A stretch of 64,000 bases of DNA from an uncultured Clostridia bacterium (GCA_947597925.1 CANQFA010000001.1:1-64000); one strand, 5' to 3'. Counted from the first letter of the stretch, positions 14,480 through 24,528 are shown. The notes: generated from the letters alone by a model not told the origin. Numbers and translations: made by a program.

Positions 14480-15163
14480 ATGATAGAAGTAAAGATGGAA
14501 GCGGTACAGCGTGTCTATACCGAGAAAAAAGACAAGTTTACGCGGTTTTTCGAACTGCTCTCACAGTACAATGCGAAGTTTAACCTCACCTCCATCACGG
14601 AGGAGAAGGATGTCCTCTATAAGCACTTTTATGATTCCCTCGCCGGGATGGACCTCTTTCCCAAGGGAATCGAAGTCGCCGAAGTGGGCTCGGGCGGGGG
14701 ATTTCCCTCCATTCCCCTCATGTTCGCGCGGGAGGACCTCTCCTTTACCCTCATCGAGAGCAAGAGCAAGAAGTGCGACTTTCTGAAGGTCGTCGTGCGG
14801 GAGTTCGGCCTCAAGGCTACCGTGCTCTGTTCCCGCGCCGAAGAGGTGAGCAGAAGCAACTTCCGTGAATATTTCGATGCAAGCACCGCCCGCGCCGTCG
14901 CCTCTCTTCCCGTGCTGGCGGAGTACTGCCTTCCCCTCGTCAAGCCGGGCGGCCTCCTCGTCGCCTATAAGGGGCCTACCGAAAAGGGACGCTCGGCCAT
15001 CCGCGCCTTTTCTCAGCTCGGCGGAGAGCTCGAGGACGAGGCGGAGTATTCCCTTCCCGAGGGAATAGGTACGCGGACGCTCATCGTCGTGAGAAAAGTA
15101 GACCACACGCCGCCCAAGTATCCGCGCGGAAAGGGTGAGGAAAGGAGGACCCCTCTCTCGTGA
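14480..15163 (+). CDS. rsmG: 16S rRNA (guanine527-N7)-methyltransferase RsmG
   Basis: 227 residues (usual 200-240). The N-terminal helices include FNLTSITEEKDVLYKHFYDSL, a family signature, and the SAM-binding loop is EVGSGGGFPSIPL. It methylates G527 of 16S rRNA. Start 14480 puts the ATG at the predicted transcription start, so the message would be leaderless; ATG 14495 is in frame but also lacks a ribosome site. It is the first gene to the right of oriC and overlaps the next gene by 4 nt. RsmG commonly lies near the origin in bacteria. Confidence 0.95.
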   Translation: MIEVKMEAVQRVYTEKKDKFTRFFELLSQYNAKFNLTSITEEKDVLYKHFYDSLAGMDLFPKGIEVAEVGSGGGFPSIPLMFAREDLSFTLIESKSKKCDFLKVVVREFGLKATVLCSRAEEVSRSNFREYFDASTARAVASLPVLAEYCLPLVKPGGLLVAYKGPTEKGRSAIRAFSQLGGELEDEAEYSLPEGIGTRTLIVVRKVDHTPPKYPRGKGEERRTPLS

Positions 15164-15621
15164 GCATCGTGAAGACCGTCGCACTCTCTGGGCACCGCAT
15201 CCTGCCCGAAGACTTTGACCGCTACCGCCTGCAGGGAGCGCTCGAGGATCTTCTGGAGGAGGGGTATACCTCCTTTTGCTGCGGCATGGCGCAGGGGTTC
15301 GATCTCCTGGCTCTCGAGTGCCTCATAGACCTGAAATACAGGTACCATGTCCGCGTAGAGGCGTGCATTCCGTACAGCGGGCACTCGGCTTCGCTTCCCT
15401 ATAGTGACCGCGTGCGCTATGGGGAACTGCTCGCAAAATGCGACGAAAAGACGGTCCTCGCGGAGGAATACCGCGCGGGGTGCATGCAGGCAAGAAACCG
15501 CTACATGGTGGACAAGAGCGACCTCCTCTTCGTCTACTGCACCCAGAAGAAGGGCGGCACCGTCTACACGGTGAAGTATGCCCTCTCCCGTGGCGTGGAA
15601 GTGCGCTATTTCACTCCCTGA
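15160..15621 (+). CDS. SLOG-family protein, YpsA/DUF1273-like
   Basis: 153 residues with a Rossmann-like SLOG fold pattern: an N-terminal strand and VALSGHR, CCGMAQGFDLLA (nucleotide-binding glycine motif), VRVEACIPYSG, and a C-terminal GGTVYTVKYALSRGVEV. These are the landmarks of DUF1273/YpsA proteins, thought to bind a nucleotide-derived ligand; YpsA influences cell division in some Bacillota. The start is GTG 15160, overlapping the rsmG stop (GTGA), so translation is coupled. Confidence 0.85.
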   Translation: MSIVKTVALSGHRILPEDFDRYRLQGALEDLLEEGYTSFCCGMAQGFDLLALECLIDLKYRYHVRVEACIPYSGHSASLPYSDRVRYGELLAKCDEKTVLAEEYRAGCMQARNRYMVDKSDLLFVYCTQKKGGTVYTVKYALSRGVEVRYFTP

Positions 15622-15709
15622 AAAAGGGCAAAATCCGACCCCATTCGTGCAAAACAGAGAAATTTATCTCCTCTTTCCGTGATAGAATAGCGGGAAAAGG
15701 AGATTTTTT

Positions 15710-16585
15710 ATGTCATACGAAAAACGTGTCTGCGTGCTCAAGCAGGTAAAGAAGGGATTTACGGCGGACGGGAGCGCCCTCTCGGGAGCCGTGTACTGCG
15801 AGAGGCTGGGGGAGGAGCTCACCCTGACTCCTCGCCTTCTGGGCCTCGCGCCCGTAAGAGAGGGGAGGTACGCCCTCGCCGTGTGGGTGGAGGGAAATCT
15901 CTATCTCGCCGAGCTTTCGCCCGCCGTCCGCCTGCGCACGCCCTCCATCCGCGGCGGCGTCGCCGTCCTCCTCGCCTATCTCAAGCACGATCCCGAGCCC
16001 ATCGCCTTCGGAAATTGCGGTCTGGCGCCGAACAGCTGGGAGGCCCTCCTGCCCGCATTCGGCGTTTCTACCGAAAAGGAGGCACCCATGCCCGAGGAAG
16101 AGAAGGATACCATGCCCGCACAGGAGGAGGTATCCACGGACATGCCCCCCTTTCGCGAGGCGAAATCTTACGACGACGAGGCGATCGCCTCCGCCGACTA
16201 CTTCGGCGGCGAAGGGCGCGGCGATGAAGATGCTTCGCCTGCGGGCGAAGACGAGACCTTTGCACCGATCTCTTTCGGTGCCCGCCTCGCGTACTATGAG
16301 TCCGTCCGCGACCGCCTCGAGCGCGCCTTTTCTTCATATCCCCGCGACGAGCGCCTCCTCGGCATCTTTCCCCACTCCGAATGGGTGCGCACGGAAGGGG
16401 GGCTCCTCGGCGTCATCTACGAAGAGGGACGGCCCCGCTATCTCTGCGTGGCTGCGGAGGATCCCCCCGCGGAGATGAGGAAGCGGAGCCTCTTCGTCCC
16501 CCTCTCTCCCTTCGGCGAGGGCGGCATCTATGTCGTCTTCCAGTCGGCGGACACGGGCGACTACATCGGGGTGGAGGAGGGGTGA
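15710..16585 (+). CDS. unknown protein with an acidic linker
   Basis: 291 residues that I do not recognise. The N-terminal 115 residues look like a compact beta domain (cysteine near residue 7, then KKGFTADGSALSGAV and a regular hydrophobic pattern). Residues about 125-185 form a highly acidic linker, and the C-terminal 100 residues a second globular domain (IFPHSEWVRTEGGLLGVIYE). No signal peptide or TM segment. AGGAGA precedes ATG 15710. The two-domain layout with an acidic linker suggests a structural or regulatory protein of this lineage. Confidence 0.7.
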   Translation: MSYEKRVCVLKQVKKGFTADGSALSGAVYCERLGEELTLTPRLLGLAPVREGRYALAVWVEGNLYLAELSPAVRLRTPSIRGGVAVLLAYLKHDPEPIAFGNCGLAPNSWEALLPAFGVSTEKEAPMPEEEKDTMPAQEEVSTDMPPFREAKSYDDEAIASADYFGGEGRGDEDASPAGEDETFAPISFGARLAYYESVRDRLERAFSSYPRDERLLGIFPHSEWVRTEGGLLGVIYEEGRPRYLCVAAEDPPAEMRKRSLFVPLSPFGEGGIYVVFQSADTGDYIGVEEG

Positions 16586-16623
16586 GCGCCGCGGGAAAGG
16601 CATCCCATTTTTTTGGATATCCT

Positions 16624-16652
16624 GTTACAGCGGGGACATTTTGTGGTATAAT
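16624..16652 (+). promoter_or_regulatory. PEPCK promoter
   Basis: -35 GTTACA (16624-16629), 17-bp spacer, -10 TATAAT (16647-16652), about 65 bp before the chosen start. Confidence 0.65.
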
Positions 16653-16717
16653 ATACAATGGGACGGAAAAGGGTCTTTTTCGCCCTGCCACAATTTTCCA
16701 AGGAGGATTTTCTGAAG

Positions 16718-18484
16718 ATGGCTCTCACCAAGAACAAGAAGGTGCTTGATTTCGTAAAGGAAAGCGCCGAGCTTGCTTGCCCCGACAAGATAGTATGGAT
16801 CGACGGCAGCGAAGCGCAGCTCGAGGAGCTCCGCCGCGAGGCCGTGAAGACGGGCGAAATGATCGAACTCAACCAGGAGAAACTGCCCGGGTGCTACTAT
16901 CACCGCACCGCGCAAAACGACGTGGCGCGCGTGGAGGACCGCACCTTTATCTGCTGCAAAAACAAGGAGGACGCCGGTCCCATCAACTACTGGATGGACC
17001 CCGAGAAGGCCTATGCGCTCTGCCGCGAGATCGCGCGCGGCAAGATGAAGGGCCGCACCATGTACGTCATTCCCTACTCTATGGGCGTCGTCGGCTCGCC
17101 CTTCTCGAAGATCGGCATCGAGGTCACCGACTCCATCTATGTCGTCCTCAACATGGCCATCATGACCCGCGTGGGGCTCGACTGCTACGAGGCCCTCGGC
17201 GAGGACGGCGACTTCATCAAGGGCTTCCACTGCAAGTGCGATGTGGACCCCGAGAAGCGGTATATCATGCACTTCCCCGAAGATGACACCATCATCTCGG
17301 TCAACTCGGCATACGGCGGAAACGTGCTCCTCGGCAAGAAATGCTTTGCCCTGCGCATCGCCTCCTATCTCGGCAAGAAGGAGGGCTGGATGGCCGAGCA
17401 CATGCTCATCCTCGGCGTGACGTTCCCCGACGGCAGCAAGCACTATGTCGCGGCGGCCTTCCCCTCCGCATGCGGCAAGACCAACCTCGCCATGCTCATT
17501 CCCCCCAAGCACTATCTCGAGAAGGGGTACCGCGTGGAGTGCGTGGGCGATGATATCGCGTGGATCCGCGTGGGCGAAGACGGCAGACTCTGGGCGGTCA
17601 ACCCCGAAAACGGATTCTTCGGCGTGGCGCCCGGAACCAACGAGAAGTCCAATCCCAACGCCCTCGCCGCGACGAAGCGGGGGACCATCTTTACCAATGT
17701 CGCCATTGACCCCGCCGACAACACGGTGTGGTGGGAAGGGCTCACCAAGCAGCCGCCCGAAAAGCTCATCGACTGGCTGGGCAATGACTGGACGCCCGCA
17801 AGCGGCGTAAAGGCGGCCCATCCCAATTCCCGTTTCACGGCACCCGCAGTCAACTGTCCCTGCCTCTCGCCCGAGTTCAATTCCAAGACGGGCGTGCCCC
17901 TCGACGCCATCATCTTCGGCGGCCGCAGGGCGACGACGACTCCGCTCGTCTATCAGTCCCGCGACTGGGACCACGGCGTCTTCGTGGGCTCGGTCATGAG
18001 CTCGGAGACGACGGCTGCCGCGACGGGTGCGGTGGGCGTCCTCCGTCACGACCCCATGGCGATGAAGCCCTTCTGCGGCTATCACATGGCGGACTATTTC
18101 GCACACTGGATCGAGATGGGCAAGAAGATCGCGAACCCGCCCAAGATCTTCAATGTCAACTGGTTCCGTCAGGGTGAAAAGGGCGAATTTTTGTGGCCGG
18201 GCTTCGGCGACAACATGCGCGTCCTCGAGTGGATCCTGAAGCGCTGTGCGGGGGAGGCGGAGGCCCGCGAGACGGCCATCGGCTATGTCCCCTACGCCAA
18301 GGATATCGACCTCGAGGGGCTCGATGTCACCGAGGAGACGCTCGAGAGCATCCTCTATGTCGACAAGGAGCGCTGGAGCAAGGAAGCGGACGAGATAGCG
18401 GGCTACTATGAGCAGTTCGGCGACCGCCTGCCGAAGGAGCTCAAAGAGAGCCTCGCGACGCTGAAGAAAAACTGCGAAAACTAA
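16718..18484 (+). CDS. pckG: phosphoenolpyruvate carboxykinase (GTP)
   Basis: 588 residues, matching GTP-type PEPCK (about 590-620). The kinase-1 P-loop is AFPSACGKTNLAML (around residue 249), with GDDIAWIR metal-binding residues and FGVAPGTN following; ATP-type enzymes have a different P-loop context. It interconverts oxaloacetate and PEP with GTP/GDP. In anaerobes it often runs in the PEP-carboxylating, energy-saving direction, which is inference here. ATG 16718 lies 12 nt after AAGGAGG; the longer frame to 16658 crosses the promoter. It has its own promoter and terminator. Confidence 0.97.
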   Translation: MALTKNKKVLDFVKESAELACPDKIVWIDGSEAQLEELRREAVKTGEMIELNQEKLPGCYYHRTAQNDVARVEDRTFICCKNKEDAGPINYWMDPEKAYALCREIARGKMKGRTMYVIPYSMGVVGSPFSKIGIEVTDSIYVVLNMAIMTRVGLDCYEALGEDGDFIKGFHCKCDVDPEKRYIMHFPEDDTIISVNSAYGGNVLLGKKCFALRIASYLGKKEGWMAEHMLILGVTFPDGSKHYVAAAFPSACGKTNLAMLIPPKHYLEKGYRVECVGDDIAWIRVGEDGRLWAVNPENGFFGVAPGTNEKSNPNALAATKRGTIFTNVAIDPADNTVWWEGLTKQPPEKLIDWLGNDWTPASGVKAAHPNSRFTAPAVNCPCLSPEFNSKTGVPLDAIIFGGRRATTTPLVYQSRDWDHGVFVGSVMSSETTAAATGAVGVLRHDPMAMKPFCGYHMADYFAHWIEMGKKIANPPKIFNVNWFRQGEKGEFLWPGFGDNMRVLEWILKRCAGEAEARETAIGYVPYAKDIDLEGLDVTEETLESILYVDKERWSKEADEIAGYYEQFGDRLPKELKESLATLKKNCEN

Positions 18485-18495
18485 ACCTACCCACG

Positions 18496-18523
18496 AAAAA
18501 ACCGCACCCATGTGCGGTTTTTT
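18496..18523 (+). terminator. PEPCK terminator
   Basis: A 12-bp perfect stem (AAAAAACCGCAC 18496-18507, GTGCGGTTTTTT 18512-18523) with loop CCAT. Confidence 0.92.
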
Positions 18524-18548
18524 CTTATGGAAAAGTTCGGGAAAGGGG

Positions 18549-18577
18549 TAGACAAGAGGGGATGGGCATGATATAAT
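18549..18577 (+). promoter_or_regulatory. promoter of the CmpB-like gene
   Basis: -35 TAGACA (18549-18554), 17-bp spacer, -10 TATAAT (18572-18577), 26 bp before the start. Confidence 0.75.
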
Positions 18578-18603
18578 AAAAGAAATTTACACAGGAGAAA
18601 CGC

Positions 18604-19335
18604 ATGACATTCGTCGACCACATCCTCGTCGCCTTCTTCCTCTTCTTCATCGGCAGCACCCTCGGTTGGTGTCTCGAAGTGCTCTTCCGCCGCTTTTTCT
18701 CGGCGAAGAAATGGATCAACCCCGGCTTCCTCACGGGGCCCTGTCTTCCGCTCTACGGATTCGGGGTCACGGGGCTCTATTTCCTCTCTCTCATCCCCCT
18801 TAACACGGGCATGGTATGGCTCGATGCGCTCCTCATGATTCTCATCATGGGTGCCGCCATGACGGTCATCGAGTACATCGCGGGTCTCATCTTTATCAAG
18901 GGAATGGGCATCAAGCTGTGGGATTATTCCAACCAATGGGGCAACCTGCAGGGCATCATCTGCCCCCTCTTTTCCTTCTTCTGGCTGGTGGTGGCGGCGG
19001 TCTTCTATTTCGTCGTCGACGGCCCCGTCGTGGAGGCGGTCGCCTGGTTCGTGGGGCACATCGAGTTTGCCTTTGTCGTGGGGGCGGCCTTCGGCGTCTT
19101 TCTCGTCGACCTCGGCCACTCCTTCCATCTCGCCGCGCGCATCCGCAAGTTCGCAAAGGAGCACGAGGTGGTCGTGCATCTCGAAAAGCTCAAGGAGACC
19201 CTGCACGACAAGGTGCGCGAAGCGGAGGGCAAGGCGGGCTTCCTCTTCCCCTTAAAGGCGCTCTCCAATTTCAAAGAGGAGCTTACCGAGGCAAGGGAGA
19301 AGTTTTCCACCGCGCTCAAGAAGAAGAGAAAATAA
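18604..19335 (+). CDS. putative ABC-transporter type IV / CmpB family membrane protein
   Basis: 243 residues with about five TM helices in the first 170, then a cytoplasmic Lys/Glu-rich coiled helix. The N-terminus (FFLFFIGSTLGWCLEVLFRR followed by NPGFLTGPCLPLYGFG) and the middle (EYIAGLIF, LWDYSN, GNLQGIICPLFSFFW) are the conserved blocks of PF06541. The family is named after a putative ABC permease but has no proven function. GGAGAAACGC precedes ATG 18604. No ABC ATPase is adjacent, so transport is unproven. Confidence 0.88.
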   Translation: MTFVDHILVAFFLFFIGSTLGWCLEVLFRRFFSAKKWINPGFLTGPCLPLYGFGVTGLYFLSLIPLNTGMVWLDALLMILIMGAAMTVIEYIAGLIFIKGMGIKLWDYSNQWGNLQGIICPLFSFFWLVVAAVFYFVVDGPVVEAVAWFVGHIEFAFVVGAAFGVFLVDLGHSFHLAARIRKFAKEHEVVVHLEKLKETLHDKVREAEGKAGFLFPLKALSNFKEELTEAREKFSTALKKKRK

Positions 19336-19355
19336 ATCGTTACACCGAAAACGAA

Positions 19356-19383
19356 GTGGGCATGTCCGAAAGGACATGCCCAC
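19356..19383. terminator. bidirectional terminator
   Basis: A 12-bp perfect stem (GTGGGCATGTCC 19356-19367, GGACATGCCCAC 19372-19383) with a GAAA loop, followed by ATTTT on the plus strand. It lies between the convergent CmpB-like and DeoR-type genes. Confidence 0.85.
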
Positions 19384-19419
19384 ATTTTCACAATTATGAA
19401 ATTTTCGGTGCACTCGCGG

Positions 19420-20178
19420 TCACATGACCACGATGTTTCTCGAGGTGAACTTTTCCTTGAGGTCGGCGGGGAAGTTGTCGTCGGTGATGAGCACGTCGAT
19501 GTCCTCGAGCCGCGCGAAGGTATAGGGCATGATCTTGCCTATCTTGGAGCTGTCGAGCATCATGTACATGGACTTTGCCTTGCGGCGGGTCATCTTCAGG
19601 AGGTCGGCCTCTATCTGCGAGGCGCACGAGAAGCCGTTTTCGGGGGTGAAGGCCGAGGCCGAGATGATGGCGAGCTCAAAGTTCGTGTTGTCGAAGTAGG
19701 ACTTGGCGACGGGGGAAGCGGTGGAGAGGTTGTCCTTCATCACCTGCCCGCCGAGGACGGTGAGGTGCACATTCTTCTTTTGCGCGAGTTCGATGGCGAC
19801 GGCAAGCCCATTTGTAAAGATATGGACATTGATGTCGGGCAGTTCCTTCGCGAGGTACATGGCGGTCGTGCCGCCGTCGATGAAGAGCGAGGTATTCTCG
19901 TCGACGAGGCGGGCCGCCTTTTGCGCGATCTTTATTTTTTCGTCGGTATGGATGGTCGTCTTCTTGGTATAGGGCTCTCCCGATACCTTCTGCACTTCCT
20001 TGACCGACATTGCCCCGCCGCGCACGCGGATGATGCGCCCCTCCTGTTCCAGCTGGAAGAGGTCGCGGCGCAGTGTCATCTGCGAGACATGGGGGAAATA
20101 GTCGTCGAGTTGCTCCAGTGTCAGCTTGCCGCGCTTGTCGAGAAGCTCGGCAATTTCTTCTACTCGGTCACGTTTCAT
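19420..20178 (-). CDS. DeoR-family transcriptional regulator
   Basis: 252 residues. The N-terminal DeoR helix-turn-helix includes VSQMTLRRDLFQLEQEGRIIRVRGGA, the standard recognition-helix block. The C-terminal sugar-phosphate sensor (DeoRC) includes FIDGGTTAMYLAKEL and IFTNGLAVA. Such proteins usually repress sugar or polyol catabolic genes and respond to a phosphorylated intermediate. No sugar operon is adjacent, so its target is unknown. GGGAGGAG precedes ATG 20178; promoter at 20213-20241. Confidence 0.93.
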   Translation of the reverse strand: MKRDRVEEIAELLDKRGKLTLEQLDDYFPHVSQMTLRRDLFQLEQEGRIIRVRGGAMSVKEVQKVSGEPYTKKTTIHTDEKIKIAQKAARLVDENTSLFIDGGTTAMYLAKELPDINVHIFTNGLAVAIELAQKKNVHLTVLGGQVMKDNLSTASPVAKSYFDNTNFELAIISASAFTPENGFSCASQIEADLLKMTRRKAKSMYMMLDSSKIGKIMPYTFARLEDIDVLITDDNFPADLKEKFTSRNIVVM

Positions 20179-20212
20179 GGTTTGTCTCCTCCCAAATCTT
20201 TCTATATGTAAG

Positions 20213-20241
20213 ATTCTAACACACTTTCAGAAGGAAAGCAA
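20213..20241 (-). promoter_or_regulatory. DeoR-type gene promoter
   Basis: Minus strand: -35 TTGCTT (20236-20241), 17-bp spacer, -10 TAGAAT (20213-20218). Confidence 0.6.
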
Positions 20242-20380
20242 GCGTTTTTACACAAATTATCAGTTTTTTGGCGAAAGTTTCTGTAAATTTCGGTTTACTT
20301 TTTTGGGTGAACCGTTTTAACGAAAAAATATTTCAAAACTATTTTGCACTTTTACGAGGGAAAGACGGGCGTGAAATCGG

Positions 20381-20409
20381 TTGCCTTTTTTCTTGCGGAA
20401 TGGTACAAT
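20381..20409 (+). promoter_or_regulatory. cysE-cysS promoter
   Basis: -35 TTGCCT (20381-20386), 17-bp spacer, -10 TACAAT (20404-20409), 55 bp before the cysE start. I see no T-box or SAM riboswitch in the short leader. Confidence 0.65.
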
Positions 20410-20464
20410 ATCAAGGAGTCGGCACGCACCCCTTTCCTTTCGCATAGGCTGAAGGGGAGGCAAC

Positions 20465-21017
20465 GTGTTTTTTCGCAGTTTACGCGCCGATCTCGACGCC
20501 GCCATGCAGCATGACCCCGCCGCGCGGAGCAGGTGGGAAGTACTTCTGACCTATCCCGGGGTACGGGCGCTCATATGGCACCGCCGCGCCGCCTTTTTCT
20601 GGCGGCACCGCATGAAGTGTCTCGCGCGCATGATGGCGGAGTGGGCGCGCTTTCGCACGGGCATCGACATCCATCCCGCGGCAACGATCTCGGCGGGTGT
20701 TTTTATCGACCACGGCGCGGGCGTCGTCATCGGCGAGACCGCGGAGGTGGAGGAGGGCGTCGTCCTCTATCAGGGCGTGACGCTGGGCGGCACGGGCAAG
20801 GAGACGGGCAAGCGCCACCCTACCGTAAAAAAGGGCGCCGTCATCTCCTGCGGGGCAAAGGTCCTCGGCGGCTTTACCGTGGGAGAGGGGGCCCGCATCG
20901 GCGCGGGCGCCGTCGTATTGAAGGAGATCCCGCCCCATGCCACCGCGGTGGGCGTGCCCGCAAGGGTGGTGCGCATGGACGGAGAGCGCGTGGAGGACCC
21001 GCGCGCGGAGAATAAAA

Positions 21018-21031
<14 letters not shown>
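20465..21031 (+). CDS. cysE: serine O-acetyltransferase
   Basis: 188 residues, the short Bacillota type. N-terminal helices ([19 protein letters not shown]) are followed by a left-handed beta-helix of hexapeptide repeats with [23 protein letters not shown] (catalytic His) and [12 protein letters not shown]. It makes O-acetylserine, the precursor of cysteine. The start is GTG 20465 after GGGGAGG. It overlaps cysS by 14 nt; the cysE-cysS pair also occurs in Bacillus and couples cysteine supply to its tRNA charging. Confidence 0.95.
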
Positions 21032-22409
<1,378 letters not shown>

Positions 22410-22437
22410 ACGCATGCGGAATGCAAAAGGAGATGTC

Positions 22438-24249
22438 ATGAAGATCACGGGAAAGGAATTGAGACAAAAGTGGCTGGGGTTTTATGAGAGCAAGGGGCAC
22501 ACCGATATCGGCGCGGTCTCCCTCATCGGCGACGGCACGACGGGCGTCATGTTCAATGTGGCGGGCATGCAGCCCCTCATGCCCTATCTCCTCGGGAAGG
22601 CGCACCCCGCGGGCAAGCGGCTGTGCAATATCCAGGGCTGTGTGCGCACCGTGGACATCGACGCGGTGGGCGACGCCTCGCACTTCACCTTCTTCGAGAT
22701 GATGGGAAATTGGTCGCTCGGCGACTACTTCAAGAGGGAGAAGACGGCGTGGACCTTCGAACTTCTGACCGAGGTCTTCGGCTTGGACAGGGACAAGCTG
22801 TGCACGACGGTGTTTGCGGGCAATGAGTCCGCCCCCCGCGACGAGGAGACGGCGGGCCTGCTCATCGGGCTGGGTATCCGCCCCGAGCACGTCTTCTATC
22901 TCCCCAAGGAGGACAACTGGTGGGAACTCGAGGGCACCGTGGGCACCCCCTGCGGCCCCGACAACGAGTGGTTCTATCCCCTCGATCCCGAAAAGGAGGA
23001 TCCCGTCTTCCCCGAGGACTATGTGGAGATCGGCAACGACGTCTACATGCAGTACAAGAAGACGGCGGAGGGATATGAGCCCCTCGAACACAAAAATGTC
23101 GACACGGGGTTCGGTTTTGACCGCATGCTCCTCTTTCTGAATGGCCTCTCCGACGCCTATCGCACCGACCTCTTCACGGGCGCCATCGCAAAGCTCGAGG
23201 AGCTCTCGGGCGCGAAATACGGCGAAGACGGCGAGATGACGCGCGCCATGCGCATCATTGCCGACCATACCCGCACGTCGGTCATGCTCATCGGCGATGC
23301 AAACGGCATCTTGCCCTCCAATGTGGGCGCGGGGTACATCCTCCGCCGCATCATGCGCAGGGCGATCCGCTACTGCAGGCGGCTGGGCATCTCTTCGGGC
23401 GCGATGTGCGAAGTCGCCCGAATCTTCATCCGCGAGGTGTACAGCGAGGCCTATCCCTTCCTCATCGAGCGGGAGGCGCACATCCTCTCCGAGATCGAGA
23501 AGGAGGCCGAACGCTTCGAGACGACGCTGCAGGGCGGCATGAAGGAATTCGAGAAGTGCATCATGGGAATTGCGCGCAAAAACGAGTTCCTCTCCAGGCA
23601 GGACCCCGCCTATGTGCCCGAGACCACGATCGGCGGCAAGCAGGCCTTCCGCCTCTACGATACCTTCGGCTTCCCCCTCGAACTCACCGAGGAGCTCGCC
23701 GCGGAAAAGGGGCTCACCGTCGACCGCGCGGGTTTCGAGGCGGCCTTTAAGGAGCACCAGGAGAAGAGCCGCGTGCTCGCCAAGGGCGAGGCGAAGGGAG
23801 GACTGGAGTCCCACTCCGAGATGGCGGTGAAGTATCACACCGCGACCCACCTCCTGAACGCCGCACTGAAGAGGGTGCTCTCCCCCGACTGCAACCAGAA
23901 GGGGAGCAATATCAACGAGGAGCGCCTGCGCTTCGACTTTAACTTCCCCCGCCCCATGACGGAGGAGGAAGTGAAGGCGGTCGAGGACCTCGTCAATGAG
24001 AAGATAAGGGAGGACCTCCCCGTCGTTTTCCGCGAGATGCCCCTCGAGGAGGCGAGACGCGAGGGCTTCGTGGGCGTCTTCGACGGCAAATACGGCGAAG
24101 TCGTGAAGACCTACTCGATAGGGGACTTCTCGAAGGAGATGTGCGGCGGTCCCCACGTGGAGCGCACGGGCGTACTCGGGCACTTCCGCATCGTCAAGGA
24201 GCAGTCCTCCTCGGCGGGGATCAGAAGGATCAAGGCCGTCCTCGAGTGA
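22438..24249 (+). CDS. alaS: alanyl-tRNA synthetase, short form without the C-Ala domain
   Basis: 603 residues, where bacterial AlaRS is usually about 870. The class II catalytic domain is present (GTTGVMFNVAGMQPLMPYLL, TFFEMMGNWSLGDYF, DTGFGFDRML), then the tRNA-recognition helices, and the editing domain with HTATH and CGGPH zinc ligands. The protein ends right after the editing domain (RRIKAVLE), so the C-Ala dimerisation and tRNA-elbow domain is absent. Short AlaRS proteins of this kind, with HPAGKRL and GNWSLGDYF motifs, are known to me from candidate-phyla bacteria. Transfer, or a second AlaRS elsewhere, are both possible. AAGGAGA precedes ATG 22438. Confidence 0.93.
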   Translation: MKITGKELRQKWLGFYESKGHTDIGAVSLIGDGTTGVMFNVAGMQPLMPYLLGKAHPAGKRLCNIQGCVRTVDIDAVGDASHFTFFEMMGNWSLGDYFKREKTAWTFELLTEVFGLDRDKLCTTVFAGNESAPRDEETAGLLIGLGIRPEHVFYLPKEDNWWELEGTVGTPCGPDNEWFYPLDPEKEDPVFPEDYVEIGNDVYMQYKKTAEGYEPLEHKNVDTGFGFDRMLLFLNGLSDAYRTDLFTGAIAKLEELSGAKYGEDGEMTRAMRIIADHTRTSVMLIGDANGILPSNVGAGYILRRIMRRAIRYCRRLGISSGAMCEVARIFIREVYSEAYPFLIEREAHILSEIEKEAERFETTLQGGMKEFEKCIMGIARKNEFLSRQDPAYVPETTIGGKQAFRLYDTFGFPLELTEELAAEKGLTVDRAGFEAAFKEHQEKSRVLAKGEAKGGLESHSEMAVKYHTATHLLNAALKRVLSPDCNQKGSNINEERLRFDFNFPRPMTEEEVKAVEDLVNEKIREDLPVVFREMPLEEARREGFVGVFDGKYGEVVKTYSIGDFSKEMCGGPHVERTGVLGHFRIVKEQSSSAGIRRIKAVLE

Positions 24250-24275
24250 AAGACGGAAAGTACACTAATTAAGGT

Positions 24276-24307
24276 AAGAGAGGCCGCCTCCTTCGAGGCG
24301 GTCTCTT
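24276..24307 (+). terminator. terminator after alaS
   Basis: A stem of AGAGGCCGCCTC against GAGGCGGTCTCT (about 24278-24304) with a CTTC loop, followed by a short T/A run. It ends the cysE-cysS-alaS unit. Confidence 0.7.
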
Positions 24308-24396
24308 AAAAACTGCCCCTCTCGGCACGGAGGAGCCCGAAAGCGGAAAAATTTTCGTTTTTCCGAAAAAATCTTAAAAACAAAACTCAAAACAGC

Positions 24397-24425
24397 TTGA
24401 CGGAACTTTTTCGAGGTCCTATAAT
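24397..24425 (+). promoter_or_regulatory. rplM-rpsI promoter
   Basis: -35 TTGACG (24397-24402), 17-bp spacer, perfect -10 TATAAT (24420-24425). Confidence 0.88.
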
Positions 24426-24431
24426 AAAGGG

Positions 24432-24522
24432 GTAGTCGGCGCAAAAGGCAGAAAACGCTCGCCCCGGGCGGACCCAAAGACAGCCGACGGAAAGTTACTG
24501 CCTTCGGACATCAACAAGGAGT
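24432..24522 (+). promoter_or_regulatory. structured 5' leader of rplM (probable L13 leader)
   Basis: About 95 nt separate the predicted transcription start from the L13 start codon. They can form a closing stem GTCGGC (24435-24440)/GCCGAC (24483-24488) and a second long-range pair AGGCAG (24446-24451)/CTGCCT (24498-24503), which interlock like a pseudoknot. L13 leaders that bind L13 or S9 for autoregulation are known in Bacillota; the match is inferred from position and pairing. Confidence 0.5.
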
Positions 24523-24528
24523 ACGAAT

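Noticed and set aside
16625-18511. 628-residue open frame on the minus strand
   Set aside because: Antisense to pckG, which is unmistakable; no ribosome site, and no protein-like features.
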